Shown here piece after piece: positions 1 to 6,174 of a stretch of 6,174 bases of DNA. This DNA is from Actinomycetota bacterium. Its GTDB lineage: Bacteria; Actinomycetota; Actinomycetes; Mycobacteriales; Mycobacteriaceae. The notes beneath the pieces are model-generated. The model was not told the DNA's origin and searched no databases. It saw nothing but the letters and a program-made list of their open reading frames with translations. The DNA lies in assembly GCA_005787665.1 (NCBI GenBank), contig SYAB01000234.1, forward strand, positions 1 through 6,174, written 5' to 3'. The position numbers and the translations under genes were made by a program. Each line of letters opens with the position of its first letter. Positions within the stretch are counted from its first letter, which is position 1.

Positions 1-207
1 GTTGCGAATGAACGCGACGTCCAACCCCTTTGCCGACAGCCATCGCCGCAGCACGTCGAAGGCGACCCCGCTGCGTACGTGTCCGATATGCGGCATTCCC
101 TGCACGGTCGCACCACAGAGGTAGATCGAGGCATGGCCGGGTCGCAGCGGCACGAAGTCGCGTACGCCACCGCGATAGGTGTCGTGCAGGCGCAGGCCGG
201 TGCTCAC
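1..207 (-). CDS. cysS: Cysteinyl-tRNA synthetase, N-terminal part (cut by window edge)
   Basis: Class I aminoacyl-tRNA synthetase that charges tRNA-Cys with cysteine in the cytoplasm. Only the first 69 codons are in the window; the gene continues beyond position 1. The visible part is the start of the Rossmann fold. Cys31 in YLCGATVQG fits the zinc-binding, cysteine-recognising residue of the family, and HIGH at residues 40-43 is the class I ATP-binding signature. The fragment opens [20 protein letters not shown], very like M. tuberculosis CysS1 (Rv3580c). The start is a GTG at 207-205. No other in-frame start lies just upstream, and the ispF stop is 11 bp away, so this is probably the distal gene of the carD-ispD-ispF-cysS operon, with no clear Shine-Dalgarno of its own. 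The KMSKS loop and anticodon domain are not in the window. Confidence 0.95.
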   Translation of the reverse strand, partial: MSTGLRLHDTYRGGVRDFVPLRPGHASIYLCGATVQGMPHIGHVRSGVAFDVLRRWLSAKGLDVAFIRN

Positions 208-218
208 GACGTCGCAGC

Positions 219-698
219 TTACCGGGAAGTTTCGACGACCAGGGCAGTCGCGACGGCGGCCACACCCTCGCCGCGCCCGGTCAGACCCAGACCGTCGGTG
301 GTCGTCGCCGATACCGACACCGGTGCCCCGAGCAGATCCGAGAGCACGGCCTGCGCCTCGGCACGGCGTGGTCCGACCTTGGGCCGGTTGGCGATCACCT
401 GCACCGCGGCATTGCCGATGACGAAACCTGCCTGCTCGAGAAGGGTGCGGACATGGGCGAGCATCTGCATCCCGGTGACACCGCGCCACTGCGGCTTGTC
501 GACGCCGAACACCGACCCCAGATCGCCGAGCCCAGCGGCCGAGAGCAGCGCGTCGCACAAAGCATGAACCGCCACGTCACCGTCGGAGTGACCGGAGCAG
601 CCGTCGGCCTCGTCGAACAACAGACCCAGCAGCCAGCAGGGCCGGCCAGGCTCGATCGGATGGACGTCGGTCCCCACACCGACCCGGGGCAGCGTCAC
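219..698 (-). CDS. ispF: 2-C-methyl-D-erythritol 2,4-cyclodiphosphate synthase
   Basis: Fifth step of the MEP (non-mevalonate) isoprenoid pathway: it cyclises CDP-methylerythritol 2-phosphate to MEcPP and releases CMP. The enzyme is a homotrimer with active sites between subunits. The product is 159 aa, full family length. Metal ligands are visible as Asp11 and His13 (GTDVH) and His45 (VAVHALCDA). His37-Ser38 lie in GHSDGD, and the signature [14 protein letters not shown] covers residues 132-145. It is very close to M. tuberculosis IspF (Rv3581c). The start is GTG at 698-696, overlapping the ispD stop as GTGA, which suggests translational coupling. Together with ispD just upstream it supplies consecutive-pathway enzymes, the kinase IspE being encoded elsewhere. 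No missing residues seen. Confidence 0.97.
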   Translation of the reverse strand: MTLPRVGVGTDVHPIEPGRPCWLLGLLFDEADGCSGHSDGDVAVHALCDALLSAAGLGDLGSVFGVDKPQWRGVTGMQMLAHVRTLLEQAGFVIGNAAVQVIANRPKVGPRRAEAQAVLSDLLGAPVSVSATTTDGLGLTGRGEGVAAVATALVVETSR

Positions 699-1357
699 GG
701 CGCGAGCACCGCCCGGGCCAACAGCAGATCAAGGGCGGTGGTGATCTTGAACGCCAGCGGATCGCCGGCGACGGTGTACACAGGCGTGCCGAGGTTCTCC
801 ACCAGCGAGGCGTCATCGGTCACCGGCGCCGCCCCAGCGCGTTGATAAGCCCGCCGCAGCAGCGCGGTCTCGAATCCCTGCGGGGTCTGCACGGCGCGGA
901 GCCCGGACCGTTCCGGCGTGCCGAGCACGACACCGTTGGCGTCGACGGCCTTGATCGTGTCGATGACGGGGAGAACCGGGATGACGGCCCGCAGGCCCTC
1001 GTGCAGAGCTGCCACCACCCGACGGATCTGTTCGACGGGGGTCAGGGGGCGGGCGGCGTCGTGAACGACGACGTAATCGGGATCGCCGACTTCGCCCAAG
1101 GCGCGTCGCACCGTGTCGTAGCGTTCCGGGCCGCCCTCGACGACCTCGGCGCGGCCGCCGAGCACTGCCGCGGTCTCATCGACCCGGTCGGCGGGCACCG
1201 CCACCAGCACCCGCTCGATGACACCCGAGGAGAGCAGTCCATCGACGGTGCGCTCAAGCATGGTTTGGCCGTCGAGTTGAACGAAGGCCTTGGGCATTCC
1301 GGCGCCCAGCCGCTCACCGGAGCCGGCCGCCGGAACGATCGCGACGGTCTCAGTCAC
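695..1357 (-). CDS. ispD: 2-C-methyl-D-erythritol 4-phosphate cytidylyltransferase
   Basis: Third step of the MEP pathway: couples CTP to methylerythritol 4-phosphate, giving CDP-methylerythritol and pyrophosphate. The product is 220 aa with a single nucleotidyltransferase (GT-A-like) fold. The glycine-rich CTP loop [17 protein letters not shown] spans residues 9-25, with the conserved Arg16 and Lys23. VHDAARP at 98-104, QTPQ at 157-160, TDD at 180-182 and FKITT with Lys204 are the other family signatures. It resembles Rv3582c of M. tuberculosis along its full length. The start is GTG at 1357-1355, 20 bp after the carD stop, with a GAGGG sequence a few bases before it as a plausible ribosome site. 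The stop overlaps the ispF start. Expression probably depends on the carD promoter. Confidence 0.97.
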   Translation of the reverse strand: MTETVAIVPAAGSGERLGAGMPKAFVQLDGQTMLERTVDGLLSSGVIERVLVAVPADRVDETAAVLGGRAEVVEGGPERYDTVRRALGEVGDPDYVVVHDAARPLTPVEQIRRVVAALHEGLRAVIPVLPVIDTIKAVDANGVVLGTPERSGLRAVQTPQGFETALLRRAYQRAGAAPVTDDASLVENLGTPVYTVAGDPLAFKITTALDLLLARAVLAP

Positions 1358-1377
1358 CGGTCGCCCTCAGGGCGCCT

Positions 1378-1935
<558 letters not shown>

Positions 1936-2090
1936 TCAGGGGCACCACGGGAGAACACCGGGGGTTGACAGCGGCGAAGATTTCTGCAACGGCGCCCCGG
2001 TGATCTGCACCGACACCTCCGCAGACACCGGCGGCGGGCCCGTCGGCGCGGTCTCGACTGCCGTGTCTACCGCGGCGCCGCTCGACCTAC

Positions 2091-2096
2091 TACTGT
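2091..2096 (+). promoter_or_regulatory. Possible -10 element for lpqE
   Basis: TACTGT fits TANNNT and would give a transcript with a leader of about 55 nt before the GTG of lpqE. There is no recognisable -35 at the usual spacing, so this is a weak, pattern-only call. Confidence 0.3.
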
Positions 2097-2146
2097 GCAT
2101 AGTCGAACCGCGGCGGCCGACAACCGTGCCGACCGCCTGGCTGAGC

Positions 2147-2152
2147 AGGAGG
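2147..2152 (+). promoter_or_regulatory. Shine-Dalgarno of lpqE
   Basis: A perfect AGGAGG ends 5 nt before the GTG at 2158. It decides the start: the open frame extends upstream to 2095, but only the GTG has a ribosome site and gives a proper lipoprotein signal peptide. Confidence 0.85.
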
Positions 2153-2157
2153 CTGCT

Positions 2158-2679
2158 GTGAACCGCTTGACGAACCGCCTCGTCGCCGCGTCCGCCGGTG
2201 TGGCCGCCTGCGGCCTGATCCTCACCGGCTGCAGCGCGGGCCAGATCGCGCAGACCGCCACCCAGGTGGCCGCCGTCAACGGCACGTCGGCCACCGTGAA
2301 GTCGATCGCGCTGCGCAACGTCCACATTCAGGCCAGTCAGACCAGTGACTTCCTGCAGCCCGGCAGTACGGTGCCGCTGCTGTTCGTGGCCGCCAACGAC
2401 TCACCCGATGTCCCCGACAAGCTGGTGAGCATCACCTCCGACATCGGATCCATCGCGCTGAGCGGTGATGCGGCCATCCCCGCCAACGGGGCCCTGGTCG
2501 TCGGCGCGAAGGGCGGCGCAGCCGAACCGATGGGCACCGCGGCATCCCCGGCCGCCGAGGTCACCCTGGCCAAGCCGATCACCAACGGGCTGACCTACAA
2601 CTTCACCTTCACCTTCGAGAAGGCGGGGGCCACCACGGTGGCGGTGCCGATTTCGGCCGGGGAGCCGGCCGCCGAATAG
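2158..2679 (+). CDS. lpqE: Conserved mycobacterial lipoprotein LpqE
   Basis: A small exported lipoprotein of unknown function, anchored on the outer face of the plasma membrane. The product is 173 aa. The signal peptide has a charged N-terminus (NRLTNR), a hydrophobic core at about 8-21, and the lipobox LTGC at 22-25, so Cys25 is the predicted lipidated residue. The mature part continues [11 protein letters not shown] and carries conserved LpqE stretches: [26 protein letters not shown], and near the end [19 protein letters not shown] followed by VPISAG. These match M. tuberculosis LpqE (Rv3584, about 182 aa) in order. The fold looks all-beta. It lies alone between the divergent carD operon and radA, with a strong AGGAGG before the GTG start and a hairpin after the stop. 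The position is conserved but gives no functional clue. Confidence 0.93.
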   Translation: MNRLTNRLVAASAGVAACGLILTGCSAGQIAQTATQVAAVNGTSATVKSIALRNVHIQASQTSDFLQPGSTVPLLFVAANDSPDVPDKLVSITSDIGSIALSGDAAIPANGALVVGAKGGAAEPMGTAASPAAEVTLAKPITNGLTYNFTFTFEKAGATTVAVPISAGEPAAE

Positions 2680-2690
2680 CTAGTAGCCGG

Positions 2691-2718
2691 ACACCCCCGC
2701 GTGGATGCGCGGGGTTGT
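2691..2718 (+). terminator. Hairpin between lpqE and radA, possible terminator
   Basis: Inverted repeat with 11-bp arms and one mismatch (ACACCCCCGCG at 2691-2701, CGCGGGGTTGT at 2708-2718) around a 6-nt loop. It starts 11 bp after the lpqE stop. It lacks a U-tract, as is usual for mycobacterial terminator-like hairpins. It could terminate lpqE transcription. It ends 26 bp before the radA start, so it may instead affect the radA promoter region. Confidence 0.55.
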
Positions 2719-2731
2719 CATACCCGCCGGT

Positions 2732-2737
2732 TAGCGT
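2732..2737 (+). promoter_or_regulatory. Candidate -10 for a leaderless radA transcript
   Basis: TAGCGT fits TANNNT and ends exactly 7 nt before the GTG at 2745, the spacing expected when transcription begins at the first base of the start codon. There is no Shine-Dalgarno before this GTG. Leaderless mRNAs beginning with RTG are common in mycobacteria. Confidence 0.5.
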
Positions 2738-2744
2738 CATCGGC

Positions 2745-4184
2745 GTGGCCAAGACCCGATCGCAATACCGGTGCTCGGAATGCCGACACGTCGCGGCGAA
2801 GTGGTTGGGCCGCTGCCCGGAATGCGGCACCTGGGGAACCCTCGACGAGGTCGCCGGTCTCGACACCGTCGGCGGGACGCACCGACGGGCAGTAAGTCCG
2901 ACCGCCCCGGCCGTCCCGATCACAGCGGTCGATCCGGACCGCACCCGCCATTTCCCGACCGGCGTCGACGAACTCGACCGGGTGCTCGGGGGCGGCGTGG
3001 TGCCTGGTTCGGTCAGCCTGCTTTCCGGCGACCCGGGCGTCGGCAAATCCACCCTGCTGTTGGAGGTCGCCCACCGCTGGGCGCAGGCCGGACGCCGGGC
3101 GCTCTACATCTCGGGCGAGGAGTCGGCCGGCCAGATCCGGATGCGCGCGGAGCGCACCGGTTGCGCCCACGACGAGGTCTATCTGGCAGCCGAGTGCGAC
3201 GTCCAGACGGTGCTGGGTCACATCGACGCGGTCAACCCCAGCCTGGTGATCGTCGATTCGGTGCAGACCATGACCGCCGGAGACAGCGACGGGGTGCCCG
3301 GCGGGGTCACTCAGGTGCGGGCGGTCACGTCGGCGCTGACGTCGGCGGCCAAGTCGTCCTCCGTCGCCATGGTCCTGGTGGGTCACGTCACCAAGGACGG
3401 AGCGATCGCCGGACCGCGCTCCCTGGAACATCTCGTTGACGTGGTCATGCACTTCGAGGGTGACCGCAACACCACGCTGAGAATGGTCCGGGGGATCAAG
3501 AACCGGTTCGGTCCTGCCGACGAGGTGGGGTGTTTCCTGCTGCAGGACAACGGGATACAGGGTGTCACCGACCCCTCAGGGCTGTTTCTCGACCAGCGTC
3601 CGACACCGGTCCCGGGCACCGCCGTGACAGTGACGCTCGACGGCAAGCGCCCGCTCATCGGAGAGATCCAGGCCCTGCTCGCCGCCCCGCCCAACGGTGC
3701 CGCACCTCGGCGCGCCGCAGTCAGCGGCATCGACTACTCGCGGGTCGCGATGATCAATGCGGTGCTCGAGAAGCGCGCGGCCGTACCGATCGGAGCGATG
3801 GACATCTTCCTGTCGACCGTCGGCGGCATGCGCCTGACCGACCCTTCCGCAGATCTCGCGGTGGCGATGGCGATCGCCTCCGCCTTCATCGACTGCCCAC
3901 TGCCGGCCACGTTGGTGGTGATCGGCGAGGTCGGACTCGCCGGCGATCTACGCCGGGTCACCGGTATGGATCGGCGGCTGGCGGAGGCCGCACGGTTGGG
4001 ATTCACCACCGCCCTGGTGCCCGCCGGGTGCGGTCCGGCGCCGAAAGGCCTGAGAACCCGGGAAGCGGCCACGATCGGTGAGGCCCTGCGGACCATCAGA
4101 TCCATCGCCGAGGCACGTCTCACGGTCGTCCGGCCGGCGGTGGCCACCACGGGACATCGGCCGGTGGACGACGACTGGTCGTGA
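2745..4184 (+). CDS. radA: DNA repair ATPase RadA (Sms)
   Basis: RecA-like ATPase involved in recombinational repair, processing branch intermediates; in M. smegmatis RadA has also been reported to bind and inhibit DisA. The product is 479 aa, typical for the family. Domains in order: a C4 zinc finger (Cys10, Cys13, Cys24, Cys27); a RecA-like core with Walker [10 protein letters not shown] at 95-103 (Lys101) and Walker B LVIVDS at 167-172; the RadA-specific KNRFG at 252-256; and a Lon-protease-like C-terminal domain from about 285, containing [16 protein letters not shown] at 357-372. All key motifs are intact. The GTG at 2745 is chosen because it yields [12 protein letters not shown] as in M. 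tuberculosis; a TTG at 2715 lies inside the hairpin and adds a non-conserved 10-residue leader. In M. tuberculosis and M. smegmatis disA follows directly, but here the next gene is convergent, 14 bp away. Confidence 0.97.
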   Translation: MAKTRSQYRCSECRHVAAKWLGRCPECGTWGTLDEVAGLDTVGGTHRRAVSPTAPAVPITAVDPDRTRHFPTGVDELDRVLGGGVVPGSVSLLSGDPGVGKSTLLLEVAHRWAQAGRRALYISGEESAGQIRMRAERTGCAHDEVYLAAECDVQTVLGHIDAVNPSLVIVDSVQTMTAGDSDGVPGGVTQVRAVTSALTSAAKSSSVAMVLVGHVTKDGAIAGPRSLEHLVDVVMHFEGDRNTTLRMVRGIKNRFGPADEVGCFLLQDNGIQGVTDPSGLFLDQRPTPVPGTAVTVTLDGKRPLIGEIQALLAAPPNGAAPRRAAVSGIDYSRVAMINAVLEKRAAVPIGAMDIFLSTVGGMRLTDPSADLAVAMAIASAFIDCPLPATLVVIGEVGLAGDLRRVTGMDRRLAEAARLGFTTALVPAGCGPAPKGLRTREAATIGEALRTIRSIAEARLTVVRPAVATTGHRPVDDDWS

Positions 4185-4198
4185 CTGCGGGTAGCGCC

Positions 4199-5002
4199 TC
4201 AGCCCACCGGAGCAGGCGGTGCGGCATCCACCGGAGCGGCGTCCACCGGCGGAGCCGGCACGGGCTCGCCCATCGGAGCCGGCTCGACCGGGGGAGGCGG
4301 CGGTGTCTCGCTCAGCGTGAACGGCACCGCAGCGGAGCGTAGGTTGCCCAACTGGACCACCAGGTTGTAGGTACCGGGCCCGATCGGCTCACGCGGAAGC
4401 GGGCACTGCGGCGCCGAACCCATCCCGGTCCAGGTCACCTCGGTGGTCACCTGCTCACCCGGGTTGAACGTCTTGACCAGTGTCTCGTTCGAGGGGGCAC
4501 AGTCCAGGTTCGACCACAGCCGGTTGTTGTCGAGGGTGTAGACGTAGGCGGCCAGAACGGCCGCGCCGACATCGCGTTTACAGGCCACCAGGCCGATGTT
4601 GGTGACGACCATGGTGAACTTCGGCTGATCGCCGATCACGTACTGCGGGGCGTTGCTGATGCCTTTGACGGCAAGGCTGGAATCGGGGCAGTCGTCCCCG
4701 GCCTGGAGCACCGGGGGCGGCGCCACGGCCGCGGTCTCGGTAGGAGTCGGGGCAGGGCTGGCCTCGGCCGGCGGGACGACCGGGGTCTTGTTCTCCGGTT
4801 GCGGCGTCTGCACGGTCTCGGACTTGGCGGTGGTCTTCGCCGAGTCGGCACCGCCGAAGATGGCGAAGGCGACGCCGGCAACAAGCGCCACGGCGAGGGC
4901 CACGATGCCGAGGGCTAACCCTCGTCGTCGCCAGTAGACCTGGGGTGGCAGCGGGCCATGCGGTTCAAGATCCAGCACGAACTCACGGTAAGCCCAGGTC
5001 AC
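4199..5002 (-). CDS. Conserved membrane-anchored protein with extracytoplasmic domain (Rv3587c homologue)
   Basis: Function unknown. The product is 267 aa. A short cytoplasmic N-terminus (FVLDLEPHGPLPPQVYWRRR) precedes one transmembrane helix at about 29-49; the Arg25-27 cluster before it predicts that the rest is outside. A Pro/Thr/Ala-rich linker (about 52-98) leads to a conserved domain at about 102-232, with GDDCPDS, KFTMVVTNIGLVACKRDVGAA and GPGTYNLVVQLGNLRS. Its four cysteines (105, 141, 168, 200) could form two disulfides. The tail after about 235 is Pro/Ala-rich and low in complexity. Domain and order match M. tuberculosis Rv3587c, while linker and tail diverge. The start is GTG at 5002-5000, giving the conserved N-terminus. 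It lies 57 bp downstream of canB on the same strand and may be co-transcribed with it. I do not recognise a catalytic motif; a binding or wall-associated role would be a guess. Confidence 0.9.
   Translation of the reverse strand: MTWAYREFVLDLEPHGPLPPQVYWRRRGLALGIVALAVALVAGVAFAIFGGADSAKTTAKSETVQTPQPENKTPVVPPAEASPAPTPTETAAVAPPPVLQAGDDCPDSSLAVKGISNAPQYVIGDQPKFTMVVTNIGLVACKRDVGAAVLAAYVYTLDNNRLWSNLDCAPSNETLVKTFNPGEQVTTEVTWTGMGSAPQCPLPREPIGPGTYNLVVQLGNLRSAAVPFTLSETPPPPPVEPAPMGEPVPAPPVDAAPVDAAPPAPVG
4221..4250. repeat. 15-bp imperfect tandem pair in the 3' end of the Rv3587c homologue
   Basis: GCGGCATCCACCGGA is followed directly by GCGGCGTCCACCGGC (plus-strand reading; 13 of 15 bases equal). In the protein it encodes the PPVDAAPVDAAP part of the Pro/Ala-rich tail. 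The length keeps the frame, consistent with slippage-driven growth of a disordered tail. Confidence 0.7.
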
Positions 5003-5059
5003 CGCAAGTTGTCCTACCCCGCCCGGCGTGTCGCCTTGTAATACGGGCGGTCGGGCAGA

Positions 5060-5722
5060 TCAGGTCGCGGGATCGCCGTCTGATTCACCGTCCGATTCAC
5101 CGTCCGATTCACCGATGTAGCCGAGGTGCTCACGCAACACGATGCGGCCGTCCGCCAGGCGGTAGGTGACCCCGACAATCGCCAGTTCGCCGTTCTTGAT
5201 CCCCTCGGCGATGGTGGTTGACCTCGAAAGCAGCTGGGCACCGGTTTCGATCACATGCCGGGTCTCGAACTCGTCCACCCGGGTCAGACCGTCGCGACGA
5301 CCCAGAATGATCGACGGCGTCACCCGTTCGACCACATCACGAACGAACCCGCCGGGAACCCGGCCTTCGTCGAGTGCGTCGAGGGTGGCTTGCACCGCTC
5401 CGCAGCTGTCGTGCCCGAGCACCACGATCAGCGGCACGTTGAGCACACTGACCGCGTATTCGATCGATCCCAGCACTGCCGCGTCAATCACATGACCGGC
5501 GGTGCGGACCACGAACATGTCCCCCAACCCCTGATCGAAGATGATCTCCGCAGCGACCCTGCTGTCCGCGCAGCCGAATACCACCGCGGTCGGTCGCTGG
5601 GCGACGGCCAGGCTCGCCCGATGCGCGATGCTCTGGCTTGGATGCTCGGGGTTGCCGGCAACTAAGCGCTCGTTACCCTCCTTGAGTGCTGTCCACGCTT
5701 GCGCAGGGCTGGTTTCTGACAT
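5060..5722 (-). CDS. canB: Beta-carbonic anhydrase CanB, with extended acidic tail
   Basis: Zinc enzyme interconverting CO2 and bicarbonate in the cytoplasm, supplying bicarbonate for carboxylations and pH balance. The product is 220 aa. Zinc ligands of the plant-like beta class are Cys51, His104 and Cys107 (GCADSR, GHDSCGA), with the Asp53-Arg55 dyad. The protein follows M. tuberculosis CanB (Rv3588c, 207 aa) closely, including residue numbers of the ligands. It ends differently: after HLGYIG comes ESDGESDGESDGDPAT, encoded by a 12-bp triplicate. The ATG at 5722 gives MSETSPAQAWTALKEGNERLV as in the family; the open frame runs back to 5872 but that part lies over mutY and is not conserved. 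No Shine-Dalgarno precedes the ATG, so the message may be leaderless. The start codon overlaps the predicted mutY ATG on the other strand. Confidence 0.96.
   Translation of the reverse strand: MSETSPAQAWTALKEGNERLVAGNPEHPSQSIAHRASLAVAQRPTAVVFGCADSRVAAEIIFDQGLGDMFVVRTAGHVIDAAVLGSIEYAVSVLNVPLIVVLGHDSCGAVQATLDALDEGRVPGGFVRDVVERVTPSIILGRRDGLTRVDEFETRHVIETGAQLLSRSTTIAEGIKNGELAIVGVTYRLADGRIVLREHLGYIGESDGESDGESDGDPAT
5078..5113. repeat. Three tandem 12-bp repeats inside the 3' end of canB
   Basis: The plus-strand unit is GTCYGATTCACC: one copy with T (5078-5089) and two identical copies with C (5090-5101, 5102-5113). Being 12 bp it keeps the reading frame and encodes three ESDG units at the CanB C-terminus. 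Copy number could vary between strains by slippage. Confidence 0.9.
5652..5679 (+). promoter_or_regulatory. Possible mutY promoter inside canB
   Basis: TTGCCG at 5652-5657 and TACCCT at 5674-5679 are separated by 16 bp, a fair SigA-like pair. Initiation near 5686 would leave a leader of about 35 nt before the mutY ATG at 5721. An AGGG at 5705-5708 could act as a distant ribosome site. Pattern only. Confidence 0.35.
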
Positions 5723-6174
5723 GGCCCGTATTCTGCAGCACCGACTTCCCGGCGGGGCGGCGATGAACATCGCGGCGGATGAACTTCTCGGTTGGTACTC
5801 GGAAGCCGCCCGGGACCTGCCATGGCGGAATCCCGGTGTCAGTGCGTGGCAGATCCTGGTAAGCGAGTTCATGCTGCAGCAGACCCCCGTCGCGCGGGTG
5901 GCGCCGATCTGGGTCGAATGGGTGAGCCGTTGGCCGACCCCCTCGGCAACCGCGGCGGCCGGCGCCGCCGACGTGCTACGCGCCTGGGGAAAGCTGGGCT
6001 ACCCGCGGCGAGCCAAGCGCCTCCACGAGTGCGCCACGGTGATCGCCGCCGAACACGCCGACGTCGTCCCCGACGATGTGGACATCCTGCTGGGGCTGCC
6101 CGGTATCGGCGCCTATACCGCTCGAGCGGTGGCATGCTTCGCCTACCGCAAGCGGGTCCCGGTCGTCGACACCA
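5721..6174 (+). CDS. mutY: A/G-specific adenine glycosylase MutY, N-terminal part (cut by window edge)
   Basis: Base-excision repair enzyme that removes adenine mispaired with 8-oxoguanine or guanine. The first 151 codons are visible; the frame is still open at 6174. This is the HhH-GPD catalytic domain. Glu49 in SEFMLQQTP is the expected catalytic glutamate. The helix-hairpin-helix LPGIGAYTARA is at 126-136, and Asp150 in VPVVDT is the catalytic aspartate, 101 residues after Glu49 as in E. coli MutY (Glu37, Asp138). The C-terminal iron-sulfur cluster motif and the 8-oxoG recognition domain lie outside the window. The start at 5721 gives MARILQHRLPGGAAMN, resembling the N-terminal leader I recall for M. 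tuberculosis MutY (Rv3589, MPHIL...). A second in-frame ATG at 5763, after a G-rich stretch, is the alternative and would still give a complete catalytic domain. Divergent from canB. Confidence 0.93.
   Translation, partial: MARILQHRLPGGAAMNIAADELLGWYSEAARDLPWRNPGVSAWQILVSEFMLQQTPVARVAPIWVEWVSRWPTPSATAAAGAADVLRAWGKLGYPRRAKRLHECATVIAAEHADVVPDDVDILLGLPGIGAYTARAVACFAYRKRVPVVDT
5730..5735 (-). promoter_or_regulatory. Possible -10 for a leaderless canB transcript, inside mutY
   Basis: CAGAAT on the minus strand matches four of six positions of TATAAT and ends 7 nt before the canB ATG at 5722, the spacing expected for a leaderless message. No -35 is seen. It lies within the first codons of mutY if that gene starts at 5721. 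Confidence 0.3.

Noticed and set aside
30..845. A 271-codon plus-strand open frame over cysS, ispF and the end of ispD
   Set aside because: Arg/Ala/Gly-rich composition with no domain; it is a shadow of three well-supported minus-strand genes.
2095..2157. A longer LpqE start at 2095
   Set aside because: It would put 21 polar residues before the signal peptide; the GTG at 2158 has a perfect AGGAGG and gives a normal lipoprotein signal.
2715..2744. A TTG start of radA at 2715
   Set aside because: It lies in the hairpin, adds non-conserved residues, and lacks a ribosome site; the GTG at 2745 matches known RadA N-termini.
2718..3452. A 244-codon minus-strand open frame inside radA
   Set aside because: Its reverse complement is the intact RadA zinc-finger and Walker region; it has no domain features of its own.
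4185..4198. A degraded disA remnant or shared bidirectional terminator between radA and the convergent gene
   Set aside because: Only 14 bp are available, with no disA-like sequence and no stable inverted repeat visible.
5723..5872. A 50-residue N-terminal extension of CanB from the upstream start
   Set aside because: The extension overlaps mutY coding sequence, is not like any carbonic anhydrase leader, and the ATG at 5722 reproduces the family N-terminus.

Overview
The window is a piece of a mycobacterial chromosome (Mycobacterium/Mycolicibacterium type). It is GC-rich, uses several GTG starts, and its gene order and protein sequences closely follow the M. tuberculosis H37Rv block Rv3580c to Rv3589: cysS, ispF, ispD, carD, lpqE, radA, [disA], Rv3587c, canB, mutY. 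Comparisons to M. tuberculosis are from memory of those proteins, not from a search.

Layout. Positions 1-1866 hold a tightly packed minus-strand operon read carD > ispD > ispF > cysS (cysS runs off the left edge). It links a global transcription regulator to two steps of non-mevalonate isoprenoid synthesis and to cysteinyl-tRNA synthetase. A 291-bp divergent intergenic region (1867-2157) separates it from the plus-strand lipoprotein gene lpqE. A hairpin follows lpqE, then radA, a DNA-repair ATPase that probably starts as a leaderless message. Convergent to radA are two minus-strand genes: a proline-rich membrane-anchored secreted-domain protein of unknown function and the beta-carbonic anhydrase canB. 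The plus-strand mutY (adenine glycosylase, truncated by the right edge) starts head to head with canB; if both predicted starts are right, the two ATG codons share one CATG.

Two things depart from the expected housekeeping picture. First, disA, the c-di-AMP synthase gene that sits directly after radA in M. tuberculosis and M. smegmatis, is absent: radA and the Rv3587c homologue converge with only 14 bp between stop codons. Second, CarD is almost identical to the canonical protein but has Gly at position 85 and Thr at position 90, replacing the DNA-wedge tryptophan and a basic DNA-facing lysine. This could be a real change of function or a consensus error. Smaller points are an in-frame 12-bp triplicate that extends the CanB tail, candidate promoters, and a hairpin immediately before radA. 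I see no mobile element, CRISPR array, tRNA or rRNA, and no wholly new system.
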